A stretch of 5,133 bases of DNA from Sediminibacterium sp. (GTDB taxonomy: Bacteria > Bacteroidota > Bacteroidia > Chitinophagales > Chitinophagaceae), in the NCBI GenBank assembly GCA_028288645.1, contig JAQBNJ010000422.1, forward strand, positions 1-5,133. Direction: 5' to 3'. Positions 5,133 to 5,133 of this stretch are shown in pieces. The translations under genes and the position numbers were made by a program. Each line of letters starts with the position of its first letter. Position 1 is the stretch's first letter. A model generated the notes under the pieces. That model was not told the origin of the DNA and did no database searches. It saw only the letters and a program-made list of their open reading frames with translations.

Positions 5133-5133
5133 C

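Overview
The window looks like chromosomal DNA of a member of the Bacteroidota, most likely of the Chitinophagaceae type. This rests on three things: candidate promoters of the TAnnTTTG class, the Fmt signature with FRMLPE and HEIDTGD, and a secreted LysM protein and a DUF1343/NamZ protein of the kind common in that phylum. The family-level placement is inference, because the window holds no rRNA or other marker that would settle it.

Layout, left to right. (1) Bases 1-420, minus strand: a SlyD-type FKBP peptidyl-prolyl isomerase, cut by the left edge just before its expected C-terminus. (2) 421-642: a divergent intergenic region with a good minus-strand promoter candidate, a 12-bp palindrome and a small hairpin just upstream of slyD. 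(3) 643-1932, plus strand: a secreted DUF1343/NamZ (GH171) exo-N-acetylmuramidase. (4) 1944-2050: a large, nearly perfect inverted repeat built from six copies of the heptamer CTCTGTG/CACAGAG. (5) 2074-3015, plus strand: fmt, methionyl-tRNA formyltransferase, with a TATATTTG box so close to its ATG that a leaderless mRNA is possible. (6) 3021-3303: a 283-bp non-coding element with terminal inverted repeats, several internal hairpins and a flanking 8-bp direct duplication. It reads as a MITE-like mobile element inserted exactly between two convergent genes. (7) 3309-3998, minus strand: a secreted rhodanese-thioredoxin fusion. (8) 4005-5042, minus strand: a secreted two-LysM protein with a double-psi-beta-barrel-like C-terminus. 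It lies just upstream of the rhodanese-thioredoxin gene, 6 nt away, so the two probably form one transcription unit. (9) 5070-5132: possibly the last codons of another minus-strand gene.

Functionally, three proteins are predicted to be exported to the periplasm or cell surface (NamZ, rhodanese-thioredoxin, LysM-DPBB). Two of these relate to peptidoglycan: one hydrolyses it and one probably binds it. SlyD and Fmt are cytoplasmic housekeeping proteins of protein folding and translation initiation. No defence system, phage or CRISPR array is visible. The most noteworthy content is non-coding: the MITE-like element, whose pre-insertion site can be reconstructed to the base, and the CTCTGTG inverted repeat.
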